Below are positions 39,601 through 46,639 of a DNA stretch of 64,000 nucleotides, in pieces. Each line of letters begins with the position of its first letter. The stretch's first letter is position 1. The notes beneath the pieces were generated by a model. It saw only the letters and a program-made list of their open reading frames with translations. It was not told the DNA's origin and did no database searches. The DNA is taken from NCBI RefSeq assembly GCF_027625475.1, contig NZ_CP115174.1:3073001-3137000 (forward strand). The letters run 5' to 3'. This DNA comes from Sphingomonas abietis (lineage in GTDB: Bacteria; Pseudomonadota; Alphaproteobacteria; Sphingomonadales; Sphingomonadaceae). Position numbers and translations under genes: made by a program.

Positions 39601-39797
39601 ATTTCGCCCGATTTTTCCGAAGGCACAATCTTGCCTTCCGATGCCGTGGCCGCGCATCCCGTCAATGACGGATCATGCGCGCAATCATCCGATGTCGGCG
39701 GCGTAATCTGCGCATAAGCAGGCGCCGCAGCGCAAATCCCGGCCAGCGTACAGGCACCAGCCAGCAAGCCGGCGCGCAGCCGTGCTGAAAACTCCAT
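36699..39797 (-). CDS. TonB-dependent receptor, large CirA/oar-like type
   Basis: 1032 residues from ATG 39797, with GGGAG upstream. A signal peptide ends near 'AAPAYAQ|ITPP'. The TonB box is 'GEIIVTGTNIRQPN'. The plug contains 'LGTSRTLVLVDGRRHV' and 'LLERVDIITGGSSAVYGTDAIAGVVNFVLKQNFDG', the classic plug signature. The barrel is rich in Cys pairs in predicted outer loops (for example around 'CNAASRNDLSRCRASG' and 'CDAQNRNTGAATRDANC'). This subgroup is abundant in sphingomonads; the substrate is unknown, and peptides or oligosaccharides are possible. Its DNA is visibly richer in A/T than its neighbours, it has its own terminator, and it lies between ahcY and divL. Confidence 0.88.
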   Translation of the reverse strand: MEFSARLRAGLLAGACTLAGICAAAPAYAQITPPTSDDCAHDPSLTGCAATASEGKIVPSEKSGEIIVTGTNIRQPNLSSPVPVTSISAATLLATGNLSLGDALNDLPALRGTFSQANSTRFIGTSGVNFLDLRGLGTSRTLVLVDGRRHVTSSPGDYLVDTNTIPDDLLERVDIITGGSSAVYGTDAIAGVVNFVLKQNFDGLKVSGQGGISSRGDRGSYYGSVVYGKNFSEGRGNIAGAVEYSRSNAIYNTDRDSMTGAYSGRNQLNRQEDLSKVANLSDGISDFGYYTGVRNGSISDGSTLTAVCNAASRNDLSRCRASGYAQRYMFQQDGSLIMSNPTLDFRDITAGGSSNTVGGLGSTLENTGQLDPKLTRLSVNLLAHYDVSDAFTPFVEAKYVRVRANQEGQPSFVQGLSIACDNPFVTSQALATLQSIGRCANPATGSIAISRFNVDFGGRGELEKRDTYRVVAGVRGNFMDTWHYEVAANYGEFHGSTKSLNNLLLYTQDGQNYAGFYNAIDAVRNASGQIVCGINADADPTNDDPSCVPISLFGAHNATLTPAALKYINTTSYNRQRASELDVTANLGGDFSHWFTTWGGGSLAFNIGAEYRRETAFSGWDALTKSGATFLNALQDFDPPALNSKEVFAEISLPIVKDKPFMKELSINGAGRFSHYNTAGSVWSYNGGAVYAPTQDIKIRFNYARSIRTPTQSDLYSTPSQNFGSISDPCDAQNRNTGAATRDANCTAAGIGEGFINQPSRDATLSYLQGGNPNLKPETSDSYTIGGIVTPRWLPGFSVSIDYYKITVNKLIATIDAQQIVDNCYDSSSLSNPYCSLVFRDPTTHLFQDPAVLAGPVNFARQKTAGIDVNMAYTHHFGNGDTLGVQANGALVLRRDNYLDVTDPNRVSRQLSNLGDPKWEAVGNFDYQHGAISLHYNLHFIGHMYLGDYANYYSLNGEDPQEPEYNLAKKYPVSWYHDVKVSYNVGKNYQFYVGVDNLTDRLPPYGGLGVGDGSSIYDNIGRFFYAGFKINM

Positions 39798-39857
39798 GAA
39801 AGACTCCCTTACCCCAAGCCGGCCCCGGACCGGCTGACACAAGACAGCAACATTCAG

Positions 39858-39906
39858 ACATGAACGGTCAAGAAGAGAGAAAACGAACCTTACATTTTGT
39901 TCATGT
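39858..39906. repeat. Short inverted repeat upstream of the TonB receptor
   Basis: ACATGAAC at 39858-39865 and its exact complement GTTCATGT at 39899-39906 lie 61-109 bases before the receptor start in an A/T-rich stretch. The arms are only eight bases, so this may be chance, but a paired regulator site is possible. Confidence 0.3.
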
Positions 39907-39935
39907 TTGGTGCATTAATGCCACAACCAGGCCCG

Positions 39936-39975
39936 CAAAAAAGCAACGGCCCGAGCGCGCAAGCGCCCGGGCCGT
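39936..39975 (-). terminator. Terminator of ahcY
   Basis: Thirteen-base arms (39946-39958 and 39963-39975, one A/C mismatch) around a GCAA loop. On the minus strand the hairpin is followed by a run of six T residues (39936-39941, broken run GCTTTTTTGC). It lies 30 bases after the ahcY stop. Confidence 0.8.
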
Positions 39976-40004
39976 GCCCATCTCAATCTTGAAACAGATT
40001 GCGA

Positions 40005-41426
40005 TCAGTAGCGGTAATGATCCGGCTTGAACGGCCCCTCGGTGCTGACGCCGATGTAGCTGGCCTGCTTGTCGGTCAGCTTGGAGAGCGACACGCCGAG
40101 CTTGGCGAGGTGCAGCATCGCCACCTTCTCGTCGAGATGCTTCGGCAGGACATAGACCTTGTTCTCATATTTGGTCGCGCCGGTGAACAGCTCGATCTGG
40201 GCGAGCGTCTGGTTGGTGAAGCTCGCCGACATCACGAACGAGGGGTGGCCGGTCGCGCAGCCGAGGTTCACCAGGCGGCCCTTGGCGAGGATCAGGATCT
40301 GCTTGCCGTCCGGGAAGCGAACCAGATCGGTGCCGGGCTTGACCTCGGTCCACTCATAGTTGCTGAGCGCCGCGATCTGGATCTCGCTGTCGAAGTGGCC
40401 GATGTTGCAGACGATGCTCATCGGCTTCATCGCTGCCATGTGCGCGGCGGTGATCACGTCGGCATTGCCGGTCGCGGTGACGAAGATGTCGGCACGCTCG
40501 ACGGCCTCTTCCATCGTCACGACCTCGAAGCCCTCCATCGCCGCCTGCAGCGCGCAGATCGGATCGACTTCGGTGACCATCACGCGCGCGCCGCCGTTGC
40601 GGAGCGACTGCGCCGAGCCCTTGCCGACATCGCCGAAGCCGGCGACGCAGGCGACCTTGCCGGCGAGCATCACGTCGGTGGCGCGACGGATCGCGTCGAC
40701 CAGCGATTCCTTGCAGCCATAGAGATTGTCGAACTTCGACTTGGTGACGCTGTCGTTGACGTTGATCGCCGGGAACGGCAGCTCGCCCTTCTTGGCGATC
40801 TCGTATAGGCGGTGGACGCCGGTGGTGGTCTCTTCCGACACGCCCTTGAGGTTGCGGACGGTCGCGGTCAGGTAGCCGGGCTTGCGGGCGACGAACGCCT
40901 TGAGCGCGCGCTGGAACTCGACCTCTTCGTCATTTTCGGGCTCGGGCAGGATCGCGCCGGCCTCGATCTTGGCGCCCCACAGCGCGAACATGGTGGCGTC
41001 GCCGCCGTCGTCGAGGATGATGTTGGCGGTCTGGCCGTCGCCATTCACGTCCCAATCGAAGATCGAGCCGACATAGTCCCAGTAATCGGCGAGGCTCTCG
41101 CCCTTGATCGCGAACACGGGAACGCCCGACGCGGCGATCGCGGCAGCGGCATGGTCCTGGGTCGAGAAGATGTTGCAGGTCGCCCAGCGCAGTTCGGCGC
41201 CGAGCGCCGCCAGCGTCTCGATCAGCACGGCGGTCTGGATCGTCATGTGCAGCGAGCCGGTGATGCGCGCGCCCTTGAGCGGCTGCGATGCGCCATATTC
41301 CTCGCGCAGCGCCATCAGGCCGGGCATTTCGGTCTCGGCGATCTCGATCTCCTTGCGGCCGAAACCGGCGAGAGAGATATCGGCGACGACATAGTCGGTG
41401 TCGGGAAGAACGGAGGCAGTGGCCAC
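40005..41426 (-). CDS. ahcY: S-adenosylhomocysteine hydrolase
   Basis: 473 residues from GTG 41426, chosen because AGGAG lies eight bases upstream and the N-terminus then fits the family ([23 protein letters not shown]); a longer ATG frame from 41465 reads through the leader. It splits S-adenosylhomocysteine into adenosine and homocysteine, clearing the product of methylation reactions. Seen motifs: '[18 protein letters not shown]', '[17 protein letters not shown]', NAD site '[17 protein letters not shown]', and the C-terminal 'KPDHYRY' that completes the NAD pocket. A palindromic operator-like site lies about 90 bases upstream. Confidence 0.97.
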   Translation of the reverse strand: MATASVLPDTDYVVADISLAGFGRKEIEIAETEMPGLMALREEYGASQPLKGARITGSLHMTIQTAVLIETLAALGAELRWATCNIFSTQDHAAAAIAASGVPVFAIKGESLADYWDYVGSIFDWDVNGDGQTANIILDDGGDATMFALWGAKIEAGAILPEPENDEEVEFQRALKAFVARKPGYLTATVRNLKGVSEETTTGVHRLYEIAKKGELPFPAINVNDSVTKSKFDNLYGCKESLVDAIRRATDVMLAGKVACVAGFGDVGKGSAQSLRNGGARVMVTEVDPICALQAAMEGFEVVTMEEAVERADIFVTATGNADVITAAHMAAMKPMSIVCNIGHFDSEIQIAALSNYEWTEVKPGTDLVRFPDGKQILILAKGRLVNLGCATGHPSFVMSASFTNQTLAQIELFTGATKYENKVYVLPKHLDEKVAMLHLAKLGVSLSKLTDKQASYIGVSTEGPFKPDHYRY

Positions 41427-41514
41427 GCGAGGCGCTCCTGATGCTTGACGCCGACCCAGCGACATGCGGCCGGCATAGGCCCCGCGCCCTAGCGCGAGAG
41501 GGTCGATAACGCAA

Positions 41515-41534
41515 ATATAAAGATGTCTTTATAT
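41515..41534. promoter_or_regulatory. Perfect palindrome upstream of ahcY, SahR-like operator
   Basis: ATATAAAGATGTCTTTATAT: nine-base arms that are exact complements around TG, standing out as A/T-rich in GC-rich DNA. ArsR-type regulators of S-adenosylhomocysteine metabolism (SahR) are reported to use A/T-rich palindromes of this kind before ahcY and metH/metF genes. The site lies in the gap between ahcY (start 41426) and the end of algH. The regulator's identity is inference. Confidence 0.55.
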
Positions 41535-41572
41535 GTGTCGCGAAACCGTCATGCGCGATCGGTCGGCCCGGA

Positions 41573-42133
41573 TCAGGCGTGTCCGCTGCTGGCGGAAAGC
41601 AGGCGGACATCGATGCCGCCGGACGCGAAGGCGGCCGACCAGCGATGGCCCGCCTCGCGGCCGAACAGCAGTTCGCTGCTGCCCGGCACGCAGAACCAGC
41701 CATTGGCCGCCATCTCGCCATCGAGCTGCCCGGCGCTCCAGCCAGCATAGCCCAATGCCGCGATCCAGCGGCTCGGCCCCTGCCCTTCCGCGATCGCCCG
41801 CAGCACATCCAGCGTGGAGGTCAGCCGCCAGAGCCCCTCCACGTCGATGCTGCCCTCGCCGTCCCAATCGCTCGAGTGGAGGACGAAGCCGCGATGCGGC
41901 TCCACCGGCCCGCCGACATGAAGCGGCGCGTCGGGCGCCACCCCGGGATCGATATCGAGTTGCCGCATCAGGGTATGCAGGGTGATGCCAGCAACATGCT
42001 GGCCGACGCCGATGCCGAGCGCGCCCTGCTCGTCATGATTGCACATCGCGATCACCGCGCGTTCAAACCGCGGATCGCCGATGCCAGGCATTGCGAGCAG
42101 CATCTGCCCGGTGAGGAAGCCCGTGCTGTCCAT
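41573..42133 (-). CDS. YqgE/AlgH family protein
   Basis: 186 residues, with GGAGG just before the ATG at 42133. Family signature seen: 'FLTGQMLLAMPGIGDPRFERAVIAMCNHDEQGALGIGVGQ', 'LHVGGPVEPHRGFVLHS' and 'ALGYAGWSAGQLDGEMAANGWF'. AlgH/YqgE proteins are small cytoplasmic proteins of unknown biochemical function, once linked to alginate regulation in Pseudomonas. It is convergent with nothing and lies upstream of ahcY in the same direction, separated by the palindrome. Confidence 0.92.
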   Translation of the reverse strand: MDSTGFLTGQMLLAMPGIGDPRFERAVIAMCNHDEQGALGIGVGQHVAGITLHTLMRQLDIDPGVAPDAPLHVGGPVEPHRGFVLHSSDWDGEGSIDVEGLWRLTSTLDVLRAIAEGQGPSRWIAALGYAGWSAGQLDGEMAANGWFCVPGSSELLFGREAGHRWSAAFASGGIDVRLLSASSGHA

Positions 42134-42224
42134 GCCTCCGCTCTAACCTGATGTCATACGATGGTCCACATCACCCTCGAAGATGGCGTTTCGTTCATGA
42201 GTTAGTAGCCACCACCGCTGCTAT

Positions 42225-43190
42225 ATGGCGGCCAACATGAGCGCGTCCCCAGCCGTATCCGTCATCGTGCCCGCCTGGGGCGTTGCCCATCTCGTCGGCG
42301 AGGCGCTGGAATCCTTACGCGCGCAGACCTTCACCGATTGGGAAGCGATCGTGGTCGATGATGGCGCGGCCGACATCGCCGATGCCGTCGCCCCCTATGC
42401 GGCGGCGGACCCGCGCATCCGTTTCTTCTCCACGCCGCGCGGCGGGGTCTCCTGTGCCCGCAACCATGCCGTCCGCCACGCCCGCGCGCCCTTGCTGTCG
42501 CTGCTCGACGGAGACGATATTTACGGGCCGGGCTATCTGGCGGCGATGGTGGCGGCGATCGCGGCCGATCCGGCGCTGGGCATGGTGACCTGCGATGCCA
42601 CCTTCATCGGCCAGACCTCGCGCGCCGGCCACCGCTTTTCCGACTATCTGCCGCAAACGGGCGAGCGCACGCTCGATGCCGTGATCGGGCGCCGCTTCAA
42701 CGTCTTCATCGGATCGATCATCCGGCGCGACGTGTTCGATGCGGTCGGCGGTTTCGATGAGGATCTGCCGGCGGCGGAAGATCTCGATCTGTGGATACGG
42801 ATCGTGGAGCGCGGCTGGCCGATCGGCCATGTCGCGGAGCCGCTGGTGCTCTACCGGCGGCGGCCGGGCTCGCTGTCCTCCTCCGCGCTCAACCTGCGGC
42901 GCGCCGCCGCCAGGATGTACGCCAAGGCGGCGATCCGACTCGCCGGGCGTCCCGAGGCGGCCACCGCCGCCCTGTTCGCCGATCGGATGCGGGATGAGGC
43001 CGGCTGGGTCGAAGGCGAGGATCTGGTGATCGCCGGGCAGACCCGCGCCGGAATCCAGTTGCTGCGGCGCTCCCACGCTGAACGGCGATCCCGTCGCTGG
43101 CGGCTGATGATGCCCCTGTTCACCGCCCTGCCGTCGCTCGCCCGCCCGCTGCTGACCCGCCGCAGACGGCAGGAAGCCGCGGAGGCCTGA
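42225..43190 (+). CDS. Family 2 glycosyltransferase
   Basis: About 321 residues, GT-A fold. 'VSVIVPAWGVAHLVGEALESLRAQTFTDWEAIVVDDGAAD' is the nucleotide-sugar-binding start, 'LLSLLDGDDIYGPGYL' carries the DxD-type metal site, and 'FDEDLPAAEDLDLWIRI' contains the acceptor/base region (ED). The C-terminus has a basic, slightly hydrophobic tail without a clear membrane helix. The start is uncertain: ATG 42225 has no ribosome-binding site, and ATG 42237 is equally plausible. It is isolated from other polysaccharide genes, so its product cannot be guessed. Confidence 0.85.
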   Translation: MAANMSASPAVSVIVPAWGVAHLVGEALESLRAQTFTDWEAIVVDDGAADIADAVAPYAAADPRIRFFSTPRGGVSCARNHAVRHARAPLLSLLDGDDIYGPGYLAAMVAAIAADPALGMVTCDATFIGQTSRAGHRFSDYLPQTGERTLDAVIGRRFNVFIGSIIRRDVFDAVGGFDEDLPAAEDLDLWIRIVERGWPIGHVAEPLVLYRRRPGSLSSSALNLRRAAARMYAKAAIRLAGRPEAATAALFADRMRDEAGWVEGEDLVIAGQTRAGIQLLRRSHAERRSRRWRLMMPLFTALPSLARPLLTRRRRQEAAEA

Positions 43191-43250
43191 AGGCTTGGCG
43201 TTCGTGGGGGTGCTGGGCTAGGCCGTCCTTCCCACAAAAGGACTTCAGCC

Positions 43251-43727
43251 ATGACCATCAAGATCGGCGACACGATCCCCGACGTCACCTTCACGACCAT
43301 GACCGAGAACGGCCCCGAGCCGGTGGGCAAGGATTTCTTCGCCGGCAAGACCGTCGCGCTGTTCGCGGTGCCCGGCGCCTTCACGCCGACCTGCTCGGCC
43401 AAGCATCTGCCCGGTTTCATCGACAAGACGGCCGCCCTGCGGGAGAAGGGCGTCGATGCGATCGCCTGCACGTCCGTCAACGACGTGTTCGTGATGGGCG
43501 CCTGGGCCAAATCGGCCGGCGCCGGCGATGTCCTCATGCTGGCCGATGGCAATGCCGCCTTCGCCGACGCGGTGGGCCTCACCATGGACGGCGCCAAATA
43601 TGGCATGGGCACCCGCAGCCAGCGTTACTCGATGCTGATCGAGGATGGCGTGGTGAAGCAGCTCAATGTCGAGGCACCGGGCGAATTCAAGGTCAGCACG
43701 GCCGACTACCTGCTCGGCCAGCTCTGA
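43251..43727 (+). CDS. Peroxiredoxin (Prx5 type)
   Basis: 158 residues with AAAAGGA upstream. Peroxidatic C48 lies in 'VPGAFTPTCSAKHLPGF', the form typical of Prx5/AhpE-like hybrid-partner enzymes; the downstream 'RSQRYSMLIEDGVVKQLNVE' is the family's end signature. It reduces hydrogen and alkyl peroxides using thioredoxin, glutaredoxin or glutathione. A second Cys (C73 region, 'DAIACTSVND') is present and is common in the group. Confidence 0.92.
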   Translation: MTIKIGDTIPDVTFTTMTENGPEPVGKDFFAGKTVALFAVPGAFTPTCSAKHLPGFIDKTAALREKGVDAIACTSVNDVFVMGAWAKSAGAGDVLMLADGNAAFADAVGLTMDGAKYGMGTRSQRYSMLIEDGVVKQLNVEAPGEFKVSTADYLLGQL

Positions 43728-43761
43728 CGATCGGGCGGCCGGGTCGATCGATCCGGCCGCT

Positions 43762-45000
43762 TCAGCCCGCGGTCCGACGCACCACGTTCATATAGTCGAA
43801 CTCGGGCTCATCCTCGGCAAGCAGCCCGGATTCGCCATCCAGAGTGGCAGGCGCCAGCGTGATTCGATCGCGCCCCTCCACCTTCGAGCGATAGAGTGCG
43901 GCATCCGCCCGCTGCATCATATCCCCCAGCGTCTCGTGACGCCCCACGATCACCGCGATGCCGAAACTGGCCGTGATCGCGCAGGACGGATCGAGTTCGG
44001 GCACGGCGGTCGCCAACCCGGCGCGGACCCGCTCCATCGCCTCCACCGCCGCTTGGTCGCCGGTATCCGGCAGTACCAGCACGAACTCCTCGCCCCCCAG
44101 CCGCCCGAACAGATCGCAGCCCCGGATCGTCCCGCCGATATAGGCGGAGAAACGCTGGAGCACGATATCGCCGAGATGGTGCCCGAAGCGATCGTTGAAG
44201 GCCTTGAAGCAATCGATGTCGGCGATCACCACCGCGAGCGGTTGCGAACGCCGGATGCTCTGCGCGACGAGGGGGAGCGCCGCCTGCTCAAAGCCGCGCC
44301 GGTTGAGGATGCCCGTCAGCGGATCGCTGCCGGCGAGCTGGCTCATCCCCTCGGCCAGATCGGCCGCGAGCAGGAACATCGCGAACAGGCCGACACCGAA
44401 CAGGCCGGTCGGCACGCCCATCAGCATCATCAGGCGATAGATTTCATATCCCGCATTGTGCGTCCCCGGTGGCGAGCAGAGCGCCAGCACGCCCAGCGCG
44501 ATCGTATAGACGGCGAACAGCGCCAGCATCCAGAAGGCCGCCCCGCCGGTCGCCAGCCGGCCATCGCCTCGTTTCGTCCGCAACGACATGGCCGAGACGA
44601 CCAGCATCGCCGAGCAGAACAGCACGATCAGCGCGCGAGTCCAATTGTCCGCATTCGAACGCAGCAGCGCCGTCGTCGAGAAGATGATCGTGACGCACGC
44701 CGCCGCCACGATCGCATCCCACCGCAAGGGCAGCCCCGCACGCCTGCGAAAGCCGAGCGCGATCAGCGCGAAGCTGCCGACCGAGCAGACCACGGAGATC
44801 AAGGTCAGTCCGGAATCGGCTGGCAGCAGCCACAGCTTGAGCAGGTTCGCGGCCCAATTCGCCGCCGACAATCCATAGGCCAGCGACCATAAGGCGGCAT
44901 GGGCCTCGCGGCCGAAGCGTCGCCACGCCGCCGCCAGCGCGATGCTGAGCAACAGGCTCGTCGCCACCAGGCCAAAAAGGACGATCGCCGTCGATTCCAT
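43762..45000 (-). CDS. Membrane diguanylate cyclase (GGDEF)
   Basis: 412 residues. About six or seven hydrophobic segments fill residues 5-225, followed by a GGDEF domain: 'DPLTGILNRRGFEQ', 'VIADIDCFKAFNDRFGHHLGD', and 'RGCDLFGRLGGEEFVLVLP' with GGEEF at 302-306. The inhibitory RxxD site (RGCD) is five residues before GGEEF, so feedback inhibition by cyclic di-GMP is expected. It makes cyclic di-GMP from GTP. The membrane part could sense a small ligand but matches no domain I can name. It is convergent with the peroxiredoxin gene. Confidence 0.9.
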   Translation of the reverse strand: MESTAIVLFGLVATSLLLSIALAAAWRRFGREAHAALWSLAYGLSAANWAANLLKLWLLPADSGLTLISVVCSVGSFALIALGFRRRAGLPLRWDAIVAAACVTIIFSTTALLRSNADNWTRALIVLFCSAMLVVSAMSLRTKRGDGRLATGGAAFWMLALFAVYTIALGVLALCSPPGTHNAGYEIYRLMMLMGVPTGLFGVGLFAMFLLAADLAEGMSQLAGSDPLTGILNRRGFEQAALPLVAQSIRRSQPLAVVIADIDCFKAFNDRFGHHLGDIVLQRFSAYIGGTIRGCDLFGRLGGEEFVLVLPDTGDQAAVEAMERVRAGLATAVPELDPSCAITASFGIAVIVGRHETLGDMMQRADAALYRSKVEGRDRITLAPATLDGESGLLAEDEPEFDYMNVVRRTAG

Positions 45001-45057
45001 CGACGCTCTATTCCGCCGACGCGATGAAGGAATTGCTAAATTTCCCCGGCAAAGCCG

Positions 45058-45825
45058 TCAATCGGCGAGAAACCGCGCGATCGATTCGCCCAGCCCCTTG
45101 TGGGTCACCGCACTCATGTGATTGCCGGCGATGATAGCGTGAACGCCATGGGGAAGAGCCGCCGCCAGTTCCGCCGCCGATCCGTTGTCGTCATCGTCCT
45201 TGCCGGCGACGACCAGCACCGGCATCGCGCATGTCTCCACGACGTCCAGCGGCGTGTCGGTGAAGGTGTCGAGGACGTGCAGCAGCGCGATCGGATCGCC
45301 GCCCACCGTCTTGAGGAAAGCCTCCGCCATCCATTCGGGCGATCCGCGCTCGAAGCCGCCGAGGTTGGTGAGGATCGTCCGGAAATGGCCGCCACGCCCG
45401 GCGGTGTGGACGATCCCCTCCAGCCCCATGCCGCCGACGATCGCCTTGCCCGGGGTCGCGCCGCGCGCGAGCATCCGCATCGTCGTCCGCCCGCCCAGCG
45501 AATAGCCGCCGAGATCATAGTCGATGAGCCCCAGATGGGCGATCAGCGCGAGCCCGTCGTCGGCGAGTGCATCCCTGGGATAGGCGGCGGGATCGTGCGA
45601 CTTGGTGCTATCGCCGTGGCCACGCAGATCCGGCATGATCACCCGGAAGCCTTCGGCGGCAACGCGCGCCGCATGGCCATAACGCACCCAGTTGACCATC
45701 GCGGTCGAGAAGAAGCCGTGGATCAGGATCACCGGCCGGCCTTCGCCGATCTCCCGATAGGCGATCTCCTCGCCGTCGAAGCTGGTGAAACGGTGGACGG
45801 GCAGATCAGTCGGGGAGCTTGCCAA
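45058..45825 (-). CDS. Alpha/beta-fold hydrolase
   Basis: 255 residues. The oxyanion and nucleophile motifs are visible: 'VILIHGFFSTAMVNWV', 'VIMPDLRGHGDSTKSHDP', nucleophile Ser in 'DLGGYSLGGRTTMRML', the acid in 'PVLVVAGKDDDDNGSA' and the catalytic His in 'AIIAGNHMSAVTHKG'. Size and motifs fit the general esterase/epoxide hydrolase/dehalogenase group; the substrate is unknown. The start overlaps the end of the GFA-like remnant by about 20 bases. Confidence 0.85.
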   Translation of the reverse strand: MASSPTDLPVHRFTSFDGEEIAYREIGEGRPVILIHGFFSTAMVNWVRYGHAARVAAEGFRVIMPDLRGHGDSTKSHDPAAYPRDALADDGLALIAHLGLIDYDLGGYSLGGRTTMRMLARGATPGKAIVGGMGLEGIVHTAGRGGHFRTILTNLGGFERGSPEWMAEAFLKTVGGDPIALLHVLDTFTDTPLDVVETCAMPVLVVAGKDDDDNGSAAELAAALPHGVHAIIAGNHMSAVTHKGLGESIARFLAD

Positions 45826-46105
45826 GGGCGTTCATCCAGCGATCGACGGCCGGCGCATGGTGATCGAGGCGGCGGGCCGGCAGATGGGACACATCCATCC
45901 ACGCCTCCAACGCGGTCTCGATCGAGACGTTGGAGGCAGGACGGAAACGGGTGGGCTCGTCGAACGAGCCGACGGTCAGGTCCATATTCGCGCCGCCGAG
46001 GAATTGGAAGCCGAGCGCGGGCCGCATGGCGCCCAGAAAGGCCTTTTCGCGATTGGCGTTTGGCGACCGGCGTTTGGAGATCGGGGCAGGACGGGCACCA
46101 CCCAT
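45806..46105 (-). pseudogene. Truncated GFA-like protein remnant (C-terminal half only)
   Basis: An open frame of up to 99 residues. The later part (MDLTVGSFDEPTRFRPASNVSIETALEAWMDVSHLPARR...) resembles the C-terminal half of GFA/Mss4-like proteins, where a 'GSFDDP..F.P' strand is followed by an 'aWmdv..LPr' segment. The N-terminal zinc motifs (GGCxCGxxR, CHCxxC) are missing, and none are found upstream on this strand. Immediately upstream is a 14-base tandem repeat at 46055-46082. The most likely reading is a decayed gene that lost its front half; a small independent protein starting at 'MRPALGFQFLGG' cannot be excluded. Confidence 0.45.
46055..46082. repeat. Two-copy 14-base tandem repeat
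   Basis: GGCGTTTGGCGACC (46055-46068) is followed directly by GGCGTTTGGAGATC (46069-46082), 12 of 14 bases identical. It lies in the broken upstream part of the GFA-like remnant and may mark the deletion junction. Confidence 0.55.
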
Positions 46106-46176
46106 CCTGTCGCGATGCCGCTCACGTTGACGCGGCGCGGAAGCGAGCAGAGAGGCGATGACATTATGGCCGATGG

Positions 46177-46190
46177 CGCCACTGCTTGGC
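46177..46190 (+). promoter_or_regulatory. Candidate PspF upstream activating site (PspC-like operon)
   Basis: CGCCACTGCTTGGC. The same framework, CGCCANNNCTTGGC, occurs at 63895 upstream of the promoter divergent from pspF. Here it begins 80 bases before the -24 GG of the sigma-54 core; there it begins 83 bases before. The arms (CGCCA and TGGCG when one more base is included) are an inverted repeat. Confidence 0.5.
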
Positions 46191-46240
46191 GGATTTCACC
46201 AACCGCAAATTCGGGTCGCGACCGAGAAACCGCGGAACCT

Positions 46241-46271
46241 GGGCTTTCCGGCATTTGGCACGCCCCCTGCA
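46241..46271 (+). promoter_or_regulatory. Sigma-54 promoter of the PspC-like/DUF922 operon
   Basis: TGGCACGCCCCCTGCA (46256-46271) fits the sigma-54 consensus TGGCACG-N4-TTGC with one mismatch; the -24 GG is at 46257-46258 and the -12 GC at 46269-46270, with normal spacing. The flank GGGCTTTCC (46241-46249) is also found at the same distance in the promoter at 63962. Expected transcription start is about 46281-46283. This core needs an AAA+ activator, and PspF is encoded 17 kb away. Confidence 0.8.
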
Positions 46272-46325
46272 ATATCGGAGGCATGACAGCGGGCAAGCCC
46301 CCGCACGAAAGACGGAGCACCCACG

Positions 46326-46622
46326 ATGTCCCACAGCGCAGCCCCCGAAACCGCCGCCAAGAAAGACAATCTGCTCGGCATCTGCCACGCCATCGGCGAG
46401 GATTTCGGCTTCAATCCCTTCCTGCTGCGCGTGTCGCTCGCGGTGGCGATCATCTTCAGCCCCGAATGGACGCTCGCCGCCTATGCCGCGATGGGCGTCG
46501 CGGTGCTCGCGAGCCGCCTGCTGGTCCGGACGCCCCGCAAGGCCAAGCCGCAGCCGAGCGCCGCCACGGCCGTCATCCCGGTGCCGATCGAGGATGGACG
46601 GGAATTGGCTCTGGCCGCGTGA
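46326..46622 (+). CDS. PspC-domain-like small membrane protein
   Basis: 98 residues. 'NLLGICHAIGEDFGFNPFLLRVSLAVAIIFSPEWTLAAYAAMGVAVLASRLLVR' follows the PspC domain pattern (GVCAGIAxYFGxxxxLVRLxxVLxxLF...YxxxWxxLP): a helical hairpin with one or two membrane crossings. PspC proteins sense or transmit envelope damage in the phage-shock response. The 30 residue tail after the membrane part is basic then acidic. GGAG lies before the ATG. It is driven by the sigma-54 promoter at 46256 and is followed after 18 bases by the DUF922 gene. Calling it PspC is good at the domain level; it is far from the main psp cluster. Confidence 0.78.
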   Translation: MSHSAAPETAAKKDNLLGICHAIGEDFGFNPFLLRVSLAVAIIFSPEWTLAAYAAMGVAVLASRLLVRTPRKAKPQPSAATAVIPVPIEDGRELALAA

Positions 46623-46639
46623 ACCGCTAGCGGGGCGCC

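Noticed and set aside
41427..41572. An SAH riboswitch before ahcY
   Set aside because: The short leader has no pseudoknot-like pattern that I can recognise; the palindrome is a better explanation for regulation.
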